Assembly: GCA_019649035.1 (NCBI GenBank)
Contig: BMAT01005639.1
Coordinates: 149,422 to 175,672 of the forward strand
DNA from: Elysia marginata
Lineage: Eukaryota; Mollusca; Gastropoda; Plakobranchidae
Length of the DNA stretch: 26,251 bases
Direction of reading: 5' to 3'
Positions 10,978 to 21,247 of the stretch are shown here, piece after piece. Numbering within the stretch: position 1 is the stretch's first letter; every line of letters starts with the position of its first letter. The translations under genes were made by a program, and so were the position numbers. Under the pieces are notes generated by a model. The model did not search any database and was not told where the DNA came from. It saw only the letters and a list, made by a program, of their open reading frames with translations.

Positions 10978-11251
10978 TCAAACAAATGTATTTGATCTTG
11001 GGGACATCCCTGGAGTTAAAGTCGGTGTCTTTTTCCCCAAGGTTGGCTTGCCCTGTTGTGTTTGTATCTTAGGCTTGGTGAAGGCCTGGGAATATTTTGC
11101 CATTGTGCGTAACCCTGCCGAATCCAGGTCGGGCGTATTCTGACTTTGTGTTCCTTCTTGGGTTAGCTCCCCTGATTTTAGCAGCTGTCTTTTCTCCATT
11201 GCTTCTCGGATCATTTCTCTCTTAGTCCGACGCTCTCCTTGATAGAACTCC
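10978..11251 (-). CDS. LRR/EF-hand gene exon 12, stop codon
   Basis: The acceptor is attcaattttgcag. It completes the second EF-hand (GEFYQGERRTKREM), then a charged helix and a basic tail rich in Thr, Pro, Gln and Lys (TLGKKTPTLTPGMSPRSNTFV region), ending at TGA 10980-10978. The tail looks disordered. Confidence 0.9.
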
Positions 11252-13874
11252 CTGCAAAATTGAATAATCGTAATGGACATAGGAACAAAATTAAAACTGT
11301 AAGGAGAATATATACGTTTCAACAGTGCCCGCGTGTTTAATTATTTAAGTTTCAGAAATGCGCCATGCTTCAAACCTTTAGATATGCCCCCCAAATCAAC
11401 CCCCCAACCCCATCCCTCTTTTCCCTCCTCTACCCCAAACAACTGAGTAATAAAAATTTTATGTCGGCTAAATTTTTTGCCTAGAAAATAGAAAGCAGTT
11501 TTACCAAACCACGTGAAGCAGGTATGCACATAGCAAAAACTAACTGAGTAGTTTCATGTTACCTTTGCCCTGAAGGATTTCCTTATAAAAATAGAAGCTT
11601 TAATTCCATACTTCATTACACTGTAGGCCTTACTTACCCTAAGTCGACGGCACCGTCGTTATTTGTGTCCAGGTAGCCCATCACTCTATCGAGGGCTTGA
11701 TCACTGATTGGATATCCTTCCAACTGGACAACACACAGGCAGTCAATAAACAAGTCAATAAAATTATTTTACAGAAAATGACTACATAAAATTTTAACTT
11801 TGTCACTTTCATTTATACGATTATTCTGAAATTCTTCGTGCGCTTTCTTCTGTTTGTATGATTTCAGGTTTGTTTTTTTTTGTTGTTTTTTTTTTTTGTT
11901 GCTTAGCTTTGACATTACCGTTATGGTCATCCGTTGGTTGCGTACTGTTTTAAACAAACATCAATTTTAAGGTTATTAATATCATATGCACCTTGGCTTT
12001 CCCTAATCAGTAGCCTTGAGTTACAGGAAAGCATGCATTTTAGTTATAGCTGTATTTTGTATAATTTATCTCTCTTGTATCAATTATGGCGTTGAATTTA
12101 TAATGTTAGCACATTTTTATAGCGCAATAGTCCATCCTAAAATAAAATTTATAAAAGGTTTTGTTCCTCTTTTTTTTTTATTTTATGGAATATAGCTTTT
12201 AAACCCCTACTTCTAAACTACTCTCTTGAGCCCAACTTTTGACTATTACTATTTTAGCACCAAGAAAAGTTAGTGCTTTACTTGGTTTTTCACTAATAGA
12301 ATTATGCATAAAAAATTAATATTTTTCTCTAACCTGAAAAGCATATCTCATCTCATCCTTTGTAAGGGAGCCACTGATGTCTTTGTCTATCTTCAAGAAC
12401 AAGTCTATTGTCCTTAGGTGTTGTTTCATGAAAAACAGTATCCGGACTGGATCAATATTGAAAATATTCTTTGGATCCACTTTGGTGGGTGCGTTTCTTT
12501 CAGACATCAAGGCAGTGTCATAACGTACGAGGAAAAAGCGTTCCTTCTGCATATCTTCAAGCATTGGCTCAAAATCTTTGTCTACAACGACTCCCTGTGG
12601 ACATAAATTTGGTCGAGTTGAGCTCCAAAAGCATCTAAGAGTCACTTTGATATTTACTTTGACTTTCCAAATACTCATGCCAGCACCTGTAGGCCTAATT
12701 GTTTTGATTAGCTAACAAAATTCTAATATAAACAGTTGAACATTGTCAGAGAATGATTGTCCACAATTGATTCAACTGAGAGTGACAAAAATAATTTTTA
12801 AGTTTTTCTTTAAGCAAAATGTGCAGTCCCTGTTTCGTTAAAAATAGTAGAATCTTTTTAAATGTTCTGTTATGAATATAACAAGTTTGTTTATCACCAG
12901 TTAGTTGATTTCCAGCAATTTTAGATAAGCATATAATTCCCGTCTTCTCCTAATACTCTTATGCATATCATACTGACCTCTAAGTCCAGCTCCTTCAAAT
13001 TGCTGTGCTTCCATTTTCTGATGCGGTGGAGCATATATGAGGTGCAGTGTGCTGGGATGGGGTTCAGGGCGAGCTGTATGGAGAAATTAGGATGTCCATA
13101 AAGCTAGGTTTATATATAAAGAGTTTCGAAAGGGAGAAATGTTGAGAAATACTGGGAAGCAAACATGGTAAATTAAGAAGCACAGTAACGTTGTGGTACA
13201 AGCTGTACAGTTGAATGGCAATGCAGTGGATACTGGAGCTACTGCACACCTGGATGAGATTCATGTCAAGGGCAACCCTTTTTTCGGTCAATTCACTTGA
13301 AGCTAACTTCAAAAAATATTGCTTAAAATTAAATCTTTCAATCAGTACTGCTGTTGGTAAAACTGCTAGTGCTGGTCATATTCGTGCAACTGCTACTACT
13401 ATTACTACTACTACTACTATTACTACTTCTACTGCTACTACTACTACTACTACTGCTGCTGCTACTACTACTTTTTGTATATGATTCAACTTTTACTACT
13501 ACTACAACTACTACTACCACTATTACTACTACTACTATTACTACTGCTACTACTATTGCTGCTGCTGCTACTACTAACTACTACTACTTTTTCTGTATGA
13601 TTCGACTATCACTACTACTATTATTGCTGCTGCTACTACTACTTTTTCTATATGANNNNNNNNNNNNNNNNNNNNNNNNNNNNNNNNNNNNNNNNNNNNN
13701 NNNNNNNNNNNNNNNNNNNNNNNNNNNNNNNNNNNNNNNNNNNNNNNNNNNNNNNNNNNNNNNNNNNNNNGCTACTACTACTACTTTTTCTGTATGATTC
13801 AACTATTACTACTACTATTATTGCTGCCACTACTACTTTTTCTATATGATTCAACCATTTCTACTACTACTACA

Positions 13875-13946
<72 letters not shown>

Positions 13947-14044
13947 GCTGCTATTACTACTACTTCTACTTTTACTAATATTACTACTACTTTTACTACT
14001 ATTACTACCACTATTTCTACTACTACCATTACTTCTACTACTAT

Positions 14045-14078
<34 letters not shown>

Positions 14079-17000
14079 ACTACTGCTGCTGCTATTACCA
14101 CAACTATTACTACTACTACTATTGCTGCTACTACTTCTACTTTTTCTATATGATTCAACTATTACTACTACTACTATTACTACTACTGCTACTGCTGCTG
14201 CTGCTGCTACTACTCTTATAATTGCCTTTATTATTCATTTTGCACATGATGTATGACGTGTTGCTACCGGGTACTACTGTCAGTCTTATTGTTCTGATGC
14301 TCCATACAATTTTGTACTCACGTGTAGTGTGGTCAGTGTCTTGTTGCGCACCACACCGTCCAGCAGCTTGTGCAGAGCGGGCAGGTGGATGCGGTTACTG
14401 GTCAAGTTGAGCACCATGAGGCTGGTGTTCTGAAGCAGAGTGGCAGCGAGAGCCACACAGCCCTCAAAACCGAACCCGTTCCACGACAGATTTACTTTGC
14501 TCAGATGTTGATTGCGCTGGTGTTTTTCAAAAGATTAACATTCGTTATAAAACTTTGCGTGTAGACTTACTCCTGCTGCGTTATGAATAATAGTAAGAAA
14601 TGAAGGATATTAAGGTAGAATACATGTACATCATTATGTAAGCTCAAGTTTGGTATGTAGTTTTTTTATGTAGGACTTGGATTAAAAGAGATAGCTATAG
14701 TCCTCCATTGTGTAAAAAACCTGCTAAATGGCGCAGAGGCTACCGGGGAATCACGCAGAAGCGCTGTTTCCTACAATTGACTTTGGGTGCAACAAGTGAC
14801 TATGATTGTGTAATATTGTTGAGTAATGTTGAAGTTTTCTCACTTTTTCTTTGTATCAGTAAAACGTTCCTTCAACTTTGCATGAAGTCAATCAATTGCT
14901 GCTCAACTTAACAGTTCTAGTTGCAGTTCCGAATACAATAAGAATTATATGCAAGACCTATCCAGGAGGCCCTACTCTAGAGGACATTTTTTTTTGTTAT
15001 CCTTGTCTGCTTCGTAAAGAAGAAATAAATGCCTGCAAACTAAAATGCTATTGTGTACACGTATTTAGATAAGGCTTGAAATTATGATATAGTTTAGAGA
15101 AAGTTGGCCTAAAAGTCATAGCATGGCGTCGAACTGAAACCAACCTGTAAACCTCGCGCGATTCCTACCGCCCCTCGACCACGAATGTGGTTCCAGCTGA
15201 GATCTAGTGATGTCATTGTTATGTTATCAGCTGTGGACGGAAAGACATAACACCTAAAATGTTTAGATTGACTGGGATATTACAGATGATGGTGATCATG
15301 ATCATGATAAGGATGATGGTCATAATGGTGATGATGGTCATGATAATGATGATGATGGTGGTGGTGGTGGTGGTGATTGTGGTGGTGTTTGTCATATAGA
15401 TACTAGTTTTAGTAATGAAAACAATAATGCACAGACTGAGATAGAGAGATATAGAAGAAAGAAAAAAGAAATAGGTCGACTGTGGAGAGTGAAGTAGAGA
15501 AGGAAACAAGTAAAGTAGGGAAGGTTTAAGCGGATAATGAGAGAGAAAAAGTGAGTAGAATTTTTGGAACGAAAAAACTATAGGAAACTATACAAAAATC
15601 CCGAGTAGTTGCCATGGCGGGGTTTTTTTTTGTTTGTTATAATTTATATTTTTGTCCATTGTTGTTGTTGTTGCTTTTTTTGCTCCGTAAAATCGCAACC
15701 ACCTAAAGTTGAGTTTAGGCTTTTCTTGACCCTGATAACAATTTGTCCCAAGACGAAACCAAAGAAAAGATCGTTCCAAATTGCCAAGTTTTCCTAAATT
15801 TTCTGGCATACATTGCAAATGATTGAAGCCTCTTTTATTAGAGAACAGATTGGCACACAATGAAGCTTTTGATAACAGCTCGTATACTTCTGTCGGTTTG
15901 GGTGTAGTTAATGTGAATTATTCTACTTCCCAAAAATTGACAAAAGCGAGTTATTGCCTTTCTTCCACTTTCACCCAGTGTAGGCCTTCACATTCGATTT
16001 TCTTCATATCTCAATTTGAGACCTCAAAGCTTTTACCACTTTTCATAACATTAATATACTTTTGTTTAATCGTAGATGGACATCCTGTATTCAGCGTTTT
16101 AAAATGCATTAAATATATCTACAAGCAGACCCTTTATTTCTTTTCATGCTTCTATTCGGTTTTGATTTGTTTGATTTTATTTTGTTTTGTTTTATTTTGT
16201 CGTCATTAAAATTTACAACAAAATTTACTGCCTCTAAAATAATACAGCAGCAGGATGACTCATAAACGAAGAAATTCAGAGAGAACAGTGTCAAGTCTAA
16301 TCTAGCTGTACAGTTCTGGATTTGATTGAACGACCATTTCGCCTTACCTATTGCTCTTCCCAACATGACTCCACATTCCCCGAGTTGGTTGTGGTGGAGA
16401 ATCAGGTCTCGGATCCCGTCTGTCTCCTAAATGTGAATGCATTCATTTACATGTGTAGATTGTTATCTTGGCGCTTGAAGTAGAGACAATTTTTTACACA
16501 TATTAAATTATAAAACAGTGAAGCCTAATAATAACAGGCACTGAAGGCTCTGTGTTCAAAGGATGAATTGTTACTAGGTAAATATAACTTACAGTACAAT
16601 GTATCTCTGTAAGACTTTGCCTTTTCTAATTTTGTTCCTTTTCCTAGTTTTTCTATGCTAATAAGTTGGCTAGCCTCCCCCTGCTTATGGCGGTAATCAA
16701 TAAAATAATCATCAACATATTCTTTGTTTTTAAAACAACCATGATTATCCTCCTAATCATTTACTAGCGTTTTCACCATCAATGCCGTTTTTATGACCAT
16801 CCCTATTATCATCAACACCGTTATTAGTTCTAATATTCATGATAACCAGGATTTAGAGGTAAAAAAAAAAGTAAAAATGATAATAAATTACTATGAAAGT
16901 GTGACCTTTCATCAATTGGTAGTGGCTATCTAATAAAGAAAAATCTTAGCCTCATCGATGCATAAAATGTCATGATGGCTCGTGGTTGCATTCCTAATAT

Positions 17001-20000
17001 TGAAGCTGATAAAATCAAGAAAAATAAAAAAAAGGCTCTTACCTCGATAATATCGCATATACTGTCGCAGTCGTGGTCACTTAAGAAATTTGCTGCAGAA
17101 AAAAGTAAAGTAGATTGGTCATTTATTTATCATACATTGCTAAAATACACAATGTCCTATCTAAATACAAAATTAGTGTGTCTTTATATGAGGTTGATCA
17201 CATATATAAACCAGCAATCGCTAACAAAGTGACTGAAAATGGCTACAAAAGTTGTGAGCTCTCATTTAAAAAGGCAACGGTAGCTATTACTTTGATCCGA
17301 AGGGAATTTTGAAATATTGAAAATCATTCAATTTTTTAAAAAACTCTTGTCGCTATGCTACAGAAGTCTTTCTTATCGTGGCAGAGCTGTCCCAAAACAG
17401 TTTTTTAATGTTTCTGTCATAGAAAGCAACCCTCATTTGTGATCAATAATATTGCCAATAGCATTCAAAACAATTTGAATTTCGTGCCTAATGTTGTCAG
17501 CATCTTTTAAGAGCTTTGAGGACTTCTGAGGCAATGTGTTATTTCTATTCAAGTTCTCTTAGAGGCGCTCACTCCATTTTTTGTTTTCTTTTTTTTTAAT
17601 TTTTTAAATCACTCAAAACTACAGGTCCTAAATAATGTTAAACTTGCATTTTTTCAGTATAGAAGTATCAACTGCTTTTTAAGAACAAACAGAACCACAG
17701 AAAGTCGTTATGCTATTATGACATTTTATGTACTTAAGCCATCTTTATTTCTTTTCAATCAAACAACGTAAATATAAACAGAAAAGTTATGATATCGGTG
17801 CATTATGATCCATTTTCTTTTTCCTTTGTAAACTAAAATTTTCTCTCTCGTCCAATTTTACAGCTTTACTTACAGGACAGATCGACTGTTGTTAGGGCTA
17901 TACAAGTCTTGATGGTTTTGGCTAGACACTCCATGGCCTTTCCTGACAACTTCATCTCTGACAAAGTCTGGTTTTAGAGTAGGCCATGAACAGCTAAAAA
18001 CTCAGTAATGTACATGTTAACATTATTAACAGCTTGTATTATAAAGACACCCTTAGTTCTAGTTTGTATAAATGTCATAGTTACATACAATTCCTTTGGT
18101 CACACTTGCAACTTCATTATTGGTCTGGGGTTTTTTGTTTCTGTTTTTGTTTTCCTTTTTCAAAACCGATTGCATCAACACATTTTCCAACTTCAGATAT
18201 GGCTTTCTTAGTCTTTGGGGCCTGCACAGTTATCAGGATACGATAAAAAATTCCTACTTGTTTTATAAGTTCTCTCAAAGTTTTGAACAAGAAAATGGGC
18301 TACCAATAACAACGACTTTGCCAAACCTTTTACATCTTTTTCCTCAGATTCAAACCCAGGTTGTGGTTTTTTTTTCATTTAAAAACATCTACTTCTACAA
18401 CTTATTGTGTTGCTACCAATTCGTTTATAGCTTTTTTACGAGCTGCATAGATCCAAAATAAATTTTAAAAAAACACGTCAAGTCAATAAACTGTCCATTA
18501 TGTTACACGAACCAATATTGTGTTTTCGATTGCCAACGGGCTTATTTAAAGATAATCACACGGCCATTTGTTAAAGTTATTACCAGTTGCGTAATAAATT
18601 TGTTTGTCCGTAGCAACTCTGCTAAGTAGCTTGCTTCTTTGGCTGATGTCGGGTTTCCACTGAGGTCCACCTCGACCAGGTCTGTATCGTTCTGAAATCA
18701 TAAAAATGAATGAAAAGTTTATATCTATTGATTTGCATTATTGTTTGACAATACTAATACATCACTATTTACCAGTATAGTATAAAACTTTTGCAGGCAG
18801 TATGACAGTATGAAGAAAGAAATGACATAAAAACGAAAGAATGGGACAGGCGGGTAGCTGTAACAAGAACGGTTTTCGAAATAACTACAACTTTTATTCT
18901 ATTCTCTTTACTTTTAAATAGCATGGTAACTCTAATCAAAATACCGTAATTTAACAATTCTGTTTCGAATTTACTATTTGACAAGCAATGAGTTTTGGTA
19001 TACTTATTCGAAACTCTAAATGCCAGAACTTAGCTTACCCGGTACTTCTTATTATAAAACAAATGAATGTCCAGATTCTTGGCTTAAATGTGGGCACTCA
19101 ATTTTTTTTTTGGTCTTCTCTTAATAGGGTCTCTCATGTCTCTTTCTCTTGATTTACTTTAACAACACAATGCCACCACAAGATCTTAATTTTATTCCTT
19201 TCCCATTCCTGTAATTAACTTTTACATAATATGTTTACCCTGTCTACAGGCACATGAACGAATTTCTGATCTCAATATATCAGATGAGTGGTAAGAACAA
19301 ACTTTAAAAAAAAGAACGTTAGTGAAACAAGCTACCACATAAACCTCCCACATTTATTATGCAACATGATTTCTTTATCTTTTACGCCTAGGAATGGTGA
19401 AGACCATTACAAGTACAACAAACATTGAGGAAAACATTAAATTAGGAACAGATCGCCCGAGCTAGAGCCATTTAGAAAAAATATGTTTACTCAATTAGTC
19501 TATTTCAATCTGGGTTGAAGTGGAATAGCTCGATATCTGGACATAAAAAAGCTAAAATTAGGGCATAAGTTATGTTTCCCATCAATATTGTAGTTAGAAA
19601 CCTGCTAGGTTTGAATTTCGACTTGACTTAAACCGGCTGCCTCAATTATTTTGGCAAATAATCCTGGATAGTTTCATGAACTGAGAAAGCAGCAAGACTA
19701 AGCATGTTATTGACTCATGTGGCTGAGCGATGCTATGATTCCCGCAATAACATTAAATAATGGACACTAGGTTGCCCACGTTCTACATGTTTTTGGTCAT
19801 ATCATCGCAGTTCATCTTTACTCAAATAAGTGCTACTTTTACCTACCACAAGAGTAGTGAGAATAGCCTTGTACTCTTTTTCACTCAGCTTTTGCTCTCT
19901 CAGCGTAAGCGAAGTGGAGCCGATCTGCTTGAGGAAGCGAGAAGAGGGCGTCACCCTCAGCTTTTGACACATTCGACAGTATGAGCCTGCGAGGGCCTCC

Positions 20001-20209
20001 CGGCTGTTTTTAAACTGTACAGGACTCACTGTTCGAAAAATTCGGTGTATCAGTGATGTTTTTAAGCCTCTCTTAATTCTCTGTACTATTACTACATTAA
20101 CTAAAGTTACTTTTACTCCTATTTATGCCATTGCTTCATTTACTAATAGTTTTTCTTCTTCTTCTTCTTCTTCTTCTTTTTCTTCTTCTTCTGCCTGTTC
20201 TTTACTACG

Positions 20210-20249
<40 letters not shown>

Positions 20250-21247
20250 ATTGTACTTCAACTTTCACAGCAGTCGATTGACGTCAACGTTACTGTGAAG
20301 AAAAATACCTCAAAAAGCTACAGAAAACCGACTTTGATAGTTATCTGATTTGGTTGATCCATTTGGTCTAGAGTTCACAGGGAAAAAGAATCTTTGAAAA
20401 TGTGACAAGGAACAGAGGGACCAATTTGTGTTTGGGGTGTAATAACAGTACCATAAATCTGCATATTCTTGCGTGAATAATGCCTTAGAGAACTCAAATA
20501 AGCGATTAAAAATCAGGAAAATCTCTGTAGGCAGTTTTCTAGGGCGGGAAGTGATATGGAACGAAACTGGAATTAAATTTCTATGATTGTATTGAAGCAA
20601 TCATCTTCATAGATTGGGCTATTTTTTGCACAAAAAGTGTTAAGCTCATACCCTGTAAATTGATTTTTATATCTATCTTTATAAACATTGACCTAATATG
20701 GAAGAGCTGCCCTTGTTTTTTCCACTCCTTTATAACTTAAAAAAAATTCCTTTTGCGTCCAATCCTACTTTCATAAATGTGAGCCAAAATTTTGAATGAA
20801 TTAAAAAACACAGATTTAAAACTAACTTAAAAGGAGCCTATTCGTTCTTCTTTTTTCCTATCCAAGATCTAATAAGTAGACTATGGTGAATTTAATCCGC
20901 TAGCTTCATTGATAACTCTAAAAATGCTTTGTATACTATAAGAATAAACTCCTTTGAATGTGAGAAATGCAGCTTAAGCCTCATTAAACTACTTTGCAAT
21001 GCGTTTTACTAACGCAAAATTTACCTGCAATGCTTTCATAGTTGAAATCTGCCTCTGGATCAAAAGGAGATGGTGTTCTTGGTGGTCGAGCTACAGACGT
21101 CGCCTTTGAGCGAACTCGGCTGCTGCCAGCGATATCAGTGCGGGCAGAGGTGACGTGCGTGGCCAGGAACACTGCCCTTCCTTCGAATTCGCCATTAAGG
21201 GGAGTTTCTAGAACTCGCAGAGTTCCCGAGCTCCCTGCTTTGCTCAT
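10978..21247 (-). CDS. LRR (RI-type) and EF-hand protein, LRRC74-like, complete 12-exon gene
   Basis: Twelve exons join in frame: 21247-21025, 19986-19847, 18691-18584, 17967-17874, 17092-17043, 16426-16348, 15230-15145, 14516-14322, 13073-12978, 12594-12334, 11723-11638 and 11251-10978, giving about 563 residues. Residues 1-70 are basic with RPPRTPSPF. Residues about 75-121 form a helical lead (SYCRMCQKLRVTP). Eight repeats of 27-30 residues follow at about 126-350, such as LVEVDLSGN, MTSLDLSWN, LSKVNLSWN and LMVLNLTSN. They fit the RI-type LRR that forms a curved protein-binding scaffold. Two EF-hand loops, D427-E438 and D463-E474, keep the calcium ligands. The tail is basic and Thr/Pro-rich. 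There is no signal peptide or membrane segment, so it is probably cytosolic or ciliary. LRRC74-type proteins are the closest family I recognise; the exact orthologue is unsure. Confidence 0.88.
11388..11416 (-). other. Potential G-quadruplex in the last intron
   Basis: The plus strand has C runs of 6, 5, 4 and 3 separated by short spacers, so the gene's sense strand has four G runs of at least three within 29 bases. Folding is not shown, only the pattern. It lies in the intron between exons 11 and 12. Confidence 0.55.
11638..11723 (-). CDS. LRR/EF-hand gene exon 11 (second EF-hand)
   Basis: The acceptor is gtgttgtccag and the donor gacttagg|gtaagt. It encodes LEGYPISDQALDRVMGYL and the first ten residues of the loop, DTNNDGAVDL. 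The loop is split by the intron and completed by GE at the start of exon 12. The 610-bp intron before it is AT-rich with A/T runs. Confidence 0.92.
12334..12594 (-). CDS. LRR/EF-hand gene exon 10 (linker and first EF-hand)
   Basis: The acceptor is tatgtccacag and the donor gcttttcag|gttaga. Its 87 residues form an acidic linker (DKDFEPMLEDMQKERFF), a helical part, and the loop DKDISGSLTKDE with ligands at positions 1, 3, 5, 9 and 12. The frame opening upstream at 12678 includes intron. Confidence 0.92.
12978..13073 (-). CDS. LRR/EF-hand gene exon 9
   Basis: The acceptor is ttctccatacag and the donor ttagag|gtcagt; both are phase 0. It encodes LALNPIPAHCTSYMLHRIRK and NLKELDLE, the last, slightly longer repeat and the start of a capping strand. 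The repeat continues cleanly from exon 8, so no coding exon is hidden in the N gap. Confidence 0.9.
13388..14214. repeat. Compound (ACT)n triplet array with higher-order units
   Basis: About 825 bp of ACT/ATT/GCT triplets in the intron between exons 8 and 9. The array is punctuated by a spacer close to ctttttctatatgattcaac, with tatga at 13480, 13596, 13651, 13793, 13845 and 14149. Two adjacent pairs are 55 and 52 bases apart, suggesting a higher-order unit of about 52-55 bp. Poly-Leu, poly-Thr, poly-Ser and poly-Val frames here are artefacts of the triplet. Confidence 0.95.
13656..13770. other. Assembly gap (115 N)
   Basis: A run of N inside the triplet array. Its true length is unknown. 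Repeat and splice phase on both sides indicate that no exon of the LRR gene is lost. Confidence 0.98.
14322..14516 (-). CDS. LRR/EF-hand gene exon 8 (two LRRs)
   Basis: The acceptor is aaaaacaccag and the donor ctacac|gtgagt; both are phase 0. Its 65 residues carry LSKVNLSWNGFGFEG and LMVLNLTSNRIHLPA and begin the next repeat with LTTLH. The next intron holds the triplet array and assembly gap. Confidence 0.92.
15145..15230 (-). CDS. LRR/EF-hand gene exon 7 (86 nt)
   Basis: The acceptor is tttccgtccacag and the donor tttacag|gttggt. It reads ADNITMTSLDLSWNHIRG and GAVGIARGLQ, a full repeat with the LDLSWN consensus. Its phase (one base carried in, phase 0 out) exactly bridges exons 6 and 8, which cannot join directly. 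It was found by working out which repeat was missing. Confidence 0.9.
15285..15388. repeat. (GAT)n/(GGT)n imperfect triplet tract
   Basis: GAT-type triplets with ATG and CAT variants end in seven GGT units. It lies in the intron between exons 6 and 7, just upstream of exon 7. The frame of 15219-15509 on the minus strand covers this tract and is not a gene. Confidence 0.9.
16348..16426 (-). CDS. LRR/EF-hand gene exon 6
   Basis: The acceptor is cacatttag and the donor gcaatag|gtaagg. It encodes ETDGIRDLILHHNQLGECGV and the start of the repeat's helix (MLGRAI). The open frame that seems to continue beyond the donor is intronic. Confidence 0.9.
17043..17092 (-). CDS. LRR/EF-hand gene exon 5 (50 nt)
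   Basis: The acceptor is cttttttctgcag and the donor atcgag|gtaaga. With the carried base it reads SNFLSDHDCDSICDIIE, the body of the third repeat. Skipping it would shift the frame. It is too short to show in an open-frame list. The next intron (16427-17042) has a loose ATC-rich stretch near 16700-16860. Confidence 0.88.
17874..17967 (-). CDS. LRR/EF-hand gene exon 4
   Basis: The acceptor is taaaaccag and the donor tgtcct|gtaagt. It encodes TLSEMKLSGKAMECLAKTI and LTTVDLS, and ends with one base of a codon. It supplies most of the second repeat and opens the third. The next intron (17093-17873) is featureless. Confidence 0.9.
18584..18691 (-). CDS. LRR/EF-hand gene exon 3 (first LRR)
   Basis: The acceptor is tatgatttcag and the donor caactg|gtaata; both ends are in phase 0. 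It encodes 36 residues with LVEVDLSGNPTSAKEASYL, a textbook RI-type repeat. The next intron (17968-18583) is AT-rich and featureless. Confidence 0.9.
19847..19986 (-). CDS. LRR/EF-hand gene exon 2
   Basis: It encodes SYCRMCQKLRVTPSSRFLKQ and the helix before the first LRR. The acceptor cctcgcag gives YESIA-G-SYCRM, a continuous helix. A second acceptor, ttcgaacag (exon start 20028), is also in phase and adds 14 residues. The donor is fixed by frame at cttgtg|gtaggt; the neighbouring tag|gtaaaa would break the frame unless a different acceptor were used in exon 3. The next intron (18692-19846) holds nothing recognisable. Confidence 0.75.
20152..20249. repeat. (TTC)n then (TAC)n triplet tracts
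   Basis: About 40 bases of TTC repeats, a short linker, then about 47 bases of pure TAC repeats. It lies in intron 1 of the LRR/EF-hand gene. The TAC motif is the same triplet as the large array in the intron between exons 8 and 9. Confidence 0.95.
21025..21247 (-). CDS. LRR/EF-hand gene exon 1, start codon
   Basis: The ATG at 21247-21245 begins MSKAGSSGTLRVLETP. An in-frame TAA lies 8 codons upstream (21271-21269) and base -3 is A, which supports this start if the 5' UTR is contiguous. The donor is attgcag|gtaaat and the exon ends with one base of a codon. The 1038-bp intron that follows holds the TTC/TAC tract. Confidence 0.85.

Noticed and set aside
10940..11143. Plus-strand frame opposite exon 12
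   Set aside because: It is a shadow of the minus-strand coding exon, whose EF-hand and splice phase are clear.
13388..14214. CRISPR-like array
   Set aside because: The units are triplets with irregular spacers in a eukaryotic intron; there are no unique spacers and no cas genes.
13215..14256. Overlapping poly-Leu, poly-Thr, poly-Ser and poly-Val open frames on both strands
   Set aside because: They are all translations of the ACT triplet array and N gap inside an intron.
15219..15509. 96-codon minus-strand frame with Thr/Ile runs
   Set aside because: It is a translation of the GAT/GGT tract; only 15145-15230 in a different frame is real coding sequence.
18008..18461. Several overlapping plus-strand frames in the intron between exons 3 and 4
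   Set aside because: The composition is Phe/Leu/Tyr-rich as expected from T-rich DNA, and they lie inside a well-supported intron on the other strand.
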